From an uncultured Alphaproteobacteria bacterium (GTDB lineage: Bacteria > Pseudomonadota > Alphaproteobacteria > Micavibrionales > Micavibrionaceae), in NCBI GenBank assembly GCA_946481105.1, contig CAMLMM010000014.1, positions 1-32,468 of the forward strand: 32,468 bases of DNA, written 5' to 3'. The notes beneath the pieces are model-generated. The model was not told where the DNA came from, made no database searches, and was given only the letters and a program-made list of their open reading frames with translations. The position numbers and the translations under genes are program-made. This document shows, in pieces, positions 29,742 through 32,468 of the stretch (its first letter is position 1; each line of letters starts with the position of its first letter).

Positions 29742-30248
29742 ATGTCCCGTCGTCACAGTGCTAAAAAACGTGAAGTTCTGCCGGATCCAAGATTTGGCGA
29801 TGTAACGCTGTCCAAATTCATCAACATCATTATGACCCGCGGTAAAAAATCCATCGCAGAAAGCATCGTTTATGATGCGATCGCCATGCTGGATAAAAAA
29901 GCCGCCAATGACATGGATCTCGATGTTGAGGCCGCCAAGAAAAGCCAGGGTCTGGCTATCGTTCTGCTCGCGCTGAAAAAAATCGGCCCGCAGATTGAAG
30001 TTAAAACCCGCCGTGTTGGTGGTGCTAACTATCAGGTGCCAGTTGAAGTTGCTGCTGGCCGTAAAATGGCTTTGGCAATGCGCTGGTTGCGTGATTACGC
30101 CCGTGGCCGTGGCGAGAACACGATGGCGGAGCGTCTGGCTGCTGAAGCCTACGAAGCTGCAAACGATCGTGGCGCTGCTGTGAAGAAGCGTGACGATACG
30201 CATAAAATGGCTGAAGCGAACCGCGCGTTTGCTCACTACCGTTACTAG
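29742..30248 (+). CDS. rpsG: 30S ribosomal protein S7, with an internal insertion
   Basis: S7 starts assembly of the 30S head and contacts the E-site tRNA and mRNA exit. Conserved blocks are [42 protein letters not shown] and [12 protein letters not shown]. At 168 aa it is about 12-13 residues longer than the usual bacterial length of 156. The extra residues lie between SIVYDAI and [14 protein letters not shown] sequence, at about residues 52-70, in an Ala/Lys/Asp-rich stretch. The frame is clean, so this is an insertion and not a frameshift. GAGGAGAG precedes ATG 29742. It is second in the str operon. Confidence 0.97.
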   Translation: MSRRHSAKKREVLPDPRFGDVTLSKFINIIMTRGKKSIAESIVYDAIAMLDKKAANDMDLDVEAAKKSQGLAIVLLALKKIGPQIEVKTRRVGGANYQVPVEVAAGRKMALAMRWLRDYARGRGENTMAERLAAEAYEAANDRGAAVKKRDDTHKMAEANRAFAHYRY

Positions 30249-30274
30249 GATTGAACAAGGTTTAGGGATTTAAA

Positions 30275-32383
30275 ATGGCACGCGAGATTGATCTCCAGTA
30301 CTATCGTAACTTCGGTATCATGGCCCACATTGATGCCGGTAAAACGACGACCACTGAGCGCGTTCTGTACTATACAGGCAAGTCGCACAAAATCGGTGAA
30401 GTTCACGACGGCGCTGCGACCATGGACTGGATGGAGCAGGAGCAAGAGCGTGGTATCACGATTACGTCTGCTGCTACCACCTGTATGTGGACTGGCCCGA
30501 AAGATGGTGTTGCCCCAGGTCAAAAAATCCGCATGAACATTATTGATACTCCAGGTCACGTTGACTTCACGATTGAAGTTGAGCGTTCCCTGCGCGTTCT
30601 CGATGGTGCTGTTTGCCTTCTCGACTCCAACCAGGGTGTTGAACCGCAGACTGAAACTGTATGGCGTCAGGGCGACAAGTATAACGTTCCACGTATCATT
30701 TTCTCCAACAAAATGGACAAAATTGGCGCGAACTTCTATCAGTGCGTTGATGATGTGGATAAGCGTCTGGGTGCGAACCCGCTGGTTATCAACCTGCCAA
30801 TCGGTGCAGAATCCGATTTCGCCGGTGTTGTTGACCTGATCAAGATGAAGGCTATCACTTGGGATTCTGATAACCTGGGTGCGACTTTCACCGAAAGCGA
30901 AATTCCTGCCGATATGAAAGCTGATGCTGACAAATATCGCGCGAAACTGGTTGAAATGGCTGTCGAAATGGAAGACCAAGCCATGGAAGACTATCTCAAC
31001 GGTAAAGAAATTGATATCGTCACCCTGAAACGTTGTATCCGCAAAGGTACGTTGGTTTCCAAATTCGTTCCGATGCTCTGTGGTTCTTCGTTCAAGAACA
31101 AGGGTGTTCAGACAATGCTGGATGCTGTTGTTGACTTCCTGCCATCCCCACTGGATATCGGCGCTGTTAAAGGTAAAAAAGTTGACTCGGACGAAGACGA
31201 TAGCCGTCAGCCGGAAGATAACGCCCCGTTCTCTGCTCTTGCATTCAAGATCATGAACGACCCGTTTGTTGGCTCGCTGACCTTCGCTCGTATTTACTCC
31301 GGTAAACTCGAGTCGGGTTCCTATGTCATCAACTCGGTGAAAGACAAAAAAGAACGCATTGGTCGTATGCTGCAAATGCACGCGAACCAGCGCGAAGAAA
31401 TTAAAGAAGCATTTGCTGGTGATATCGTTGCGCTGGTTGGTATGAAAGATACCACCACCGGTGATACGCTCTGCGATCCGGACAAGCCAATCGTTCTCGA
31501 GCGTATGGAGTTCCCTGAGCCGGTTATCGAGATCGCTGTTGAGCCAAAAACAAAAGCTGACCAGGAAAAAATGGGTCTCGCCCTGCAACGCCTGGCTGCT
31601 GAAGATCCATCCTTCCGTGTATCGGTTGACCATGAATCCGGCCAGACCATCATGAAAGGTATGGGCGAACTTCACCTTGAAATTCTCGTTGACCGTATGA
31701 AACGTGAATTCAAAGTCGAAGCGAATATCGGTGCTCCGCAGGTTGCGTACCGTGAAACCATCACCAAAGCCGCTGAAATCGACTATGTTCATAAGAAACA
31801 GTCGGGTGGTTCGGGTCAGTATGCTCGCGTTATCATGATTTTCGAACCGAACGAAACCGGTGCCGGTTATGAGTTCAAATCGGAAATCGTCGGTGGTTCT
31901 ATCCCGAAAGAATATATTCCAGGTGTTGAAAAAGGCCTGAATGCATCCCAGGGTACCGGCGTTATCGCTGGCTTCCCGGTGGTTGACTTCCGTGTTCGCC
32001 TGATTGATGGCGCGTACCACGATGTTGACTCGTCGGCCTTGGCGTTTGAGATCGCTGCCCGTGCAGCTTTCAAAGAAGGCATGCAGAAGGCTGGTCCGCA
32101 ACTGCTCGAGCCAATTATGAAGGTCGAAGTTGTGACCCCAGAAGAATATATGGGTGACGTTATCGGTGACCTGAACAGCCGCCGTGGCCAGATCGCTAAC
32201 ATGGGTGACCGCGGTAACGCAAAAGTCATCTCTGCGATGGTTCCGCTGTCGAGCATGTTCGGATACATCAATAACCTGCGTGGTATGTCACAAGGTCGTG
32301 CTCAATACTCGATGGAGTTTGATCACTACGAGCCGGTGCCGCCAAACGTAGTTGAAGAAGTGAAAAAGAAACTCGCAGCTTAA
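30275..32383 (+). CDS. fusA: Elongation factor G
   Basis: EF-G is the GTPase that drives ribosomal translocation and, with RRF, recycling. At 702 aa it is normal length. GTPase motifs are AHIDAGKT (17-24), DTPGHVDF, and NKMDK (145-149). The switch I region [11 protein letters not shown] is intact. Domain IV contains [10 protein letters not shown], and the C-terminal [20 protein letters not shown] is typical. It starts 26 bp after rpsG, with AAGGTTTAGGG upstream. It is the third gene of the str operon; tuf follows after 30 bp. Confidence 0.99.
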   Translation: MAREIDLQYYRNFGIMAHIDAGKTTTTERVLYYTGKSHKIGEVHDGAATMDWMEQEQERGITITSAATTCMWTGPKDGVAPGQKIRMNIIDTPGHVDFTIEVERSLRVLDGAVCLLDSNQGVEPQTETVWRQGDKYNVPRIIFSNKMDKIGANFYQCVDDVDKRLGANPLVINLPIGAESDFAGVVDLIKMKAITWDSDNLGATFTESEIPADMKADADKYRAKLVEMAVEMEDQAMEDYLNGKEIDIVTLKRCIRKGTLVSKFVPMLCGSSFKNKGVQTMLDAVVDFLPSPLDIGAVKGKKVDSDEDDSRQPEDNAPFSALAFKIMNDPFVGSLTFARIYSGKLESGSYVINSVKDKKERIGRMLQMHANQREEIKEAFAGDIVALVGMKDTTTGDTLCDPDKPIVLERMEFPEPVIEIAVEPKTKADQEKMGLALQRLAAEDPSFRVSVDHESGQTIMKGMGELHLEILVDRMKREFKVEANIGAPQVAYRETITKAAEIDYVHKKQSGGSGQYARVIMIFEPNETGAGYEFKSEIVGGSIPKEYIPGVEKGLNASQGTGVIAGFPVVDFRVRLIDGAYHDVDSSALAFEIAARAAFKEGMQKAGPQLLEPIMKVEVVTPEEYMGDVIGDLNSRRGQIANMGDRGNAKVISAMVPLSSMFGYINNLRGMSQGRAQYSMEFDHYEPVPPNVVEEVKKKLAA

Positions 32384-32413
32384 TTTAGAAATTTAGAAGA
32401 GAAGGAAAATATC

Positions 32414-32468
32414 ATGTCCAAGGAAAAGTTTCAGCGGAACAAGCCGCATTGCAACATCGGAACGATTG
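32414..32468 (+). CDS. tuf: Elongation factor Tu (5' end only)
   Basis: Only the first 18 codons are in the window. They read MSKEKFQRNKPHCNIGTI, the invariant start of EF-Tu just before the GTP-binding loop. The Cys at the position where many bacteria have Val is common in alphaproteobacteria. AGAAGAGAAGGA lies just upstream. The gene follows fusA as in the classic str operon and runs off the right edge. Confidence 0.97.
   Translation, partial: MSKEKFQRNKPHCNIGTI

Noticed and set aside
29247..30236. 329-residue frame antisense to rpsL and rpsG
   Set aside because: It covers two certain ribosomal protein genes and their leader, and has no recognisable features.
30245..32101. 618-residue open frame antisense to fusA
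   Set aside because: It is the mirror of a highly biased coding sequence. The product is rich in His, Asn, Arg and Phe with no motif, and fusA is certain.

Overview
The window looks like a chromosomal segment of an alphaproteobacterium. It has moderate GC, the gene order rpoB-rpoC followed a little later by rpsL-rpsG-fusA-tuf, an EF-Tu start reading KPHCNIGTI, alphaproteobacterial-type RpoB and RpoC, a tsaE-murU pair, and an SCO1/SenC copper protein. The exact lineage cannot be fixed from the sequence. A compact Rhodospirillales- or Micavibrio-like genome is a reasonable guess. No rRNA, tRNA, CRISPR array, transposase or prophage gene was seen.

Bases 1-6900 hold small and housekeeping genes: an unrecognised 94-residue protein, a two-hairpin palindromic intergenic repeat (410-480), a PhoH-type ATPase, an SCO-family copper chaperone, a minus-strand run (secreted LamG protein, 4HBT thioesterase, PanC), the HtpX membrane protease, an SCP2-domain protein and an unrecognised 153-residue protein. 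Bases 6900-15900 hold an acyl-CoA dehydrogenase with a small upstream partner, RlmJ, a tightly coupled minus-strand cluster (TsaE, MurU, a multi-pass membrane protein, an HtrA/Deg protease), a thioredoxin-reductase-like ferredoxin-NADP reductase, a PH-domain membrane protein and two unrecognised proteins. Convergent neighbours here repeatedly abut or overlap at their stop codons.

Bases 15905-24876 are the RNA polymerase beta and beta' operon. It is preceded by a 416-bp leader with three clear stem-loops and, unusually, by no rplJ/rplL. It ends in a strong intrinsic terminator. Bases 24878-28913 separate rpoBC from the str operon and hold an M49 (dipeptidyl-peptidase III-like) metallopeptidase with its own promoter and a terminator nearly identical to that of rpoC, then three minus-strand Tad-type genes (TadG-like and two TadE-like pseudopilins). 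From 29091 a strong promoter and a long structured leader drive rpsL, rpsG, fusA and tuf; tuf is cut by the window edge.

Most of the window is core metabolism and information processing. I see no convincing novel multi-gene system. The points most worth a second look are the M49-plus-Tad block placed between rpoC and rpsL, the hairpin-rich rpoB leader without rplJL, a roughly 13-residue insertion in ribosomal protein S7, the paired palindromic repeat near the left end, and murU without an adjacent amgK.
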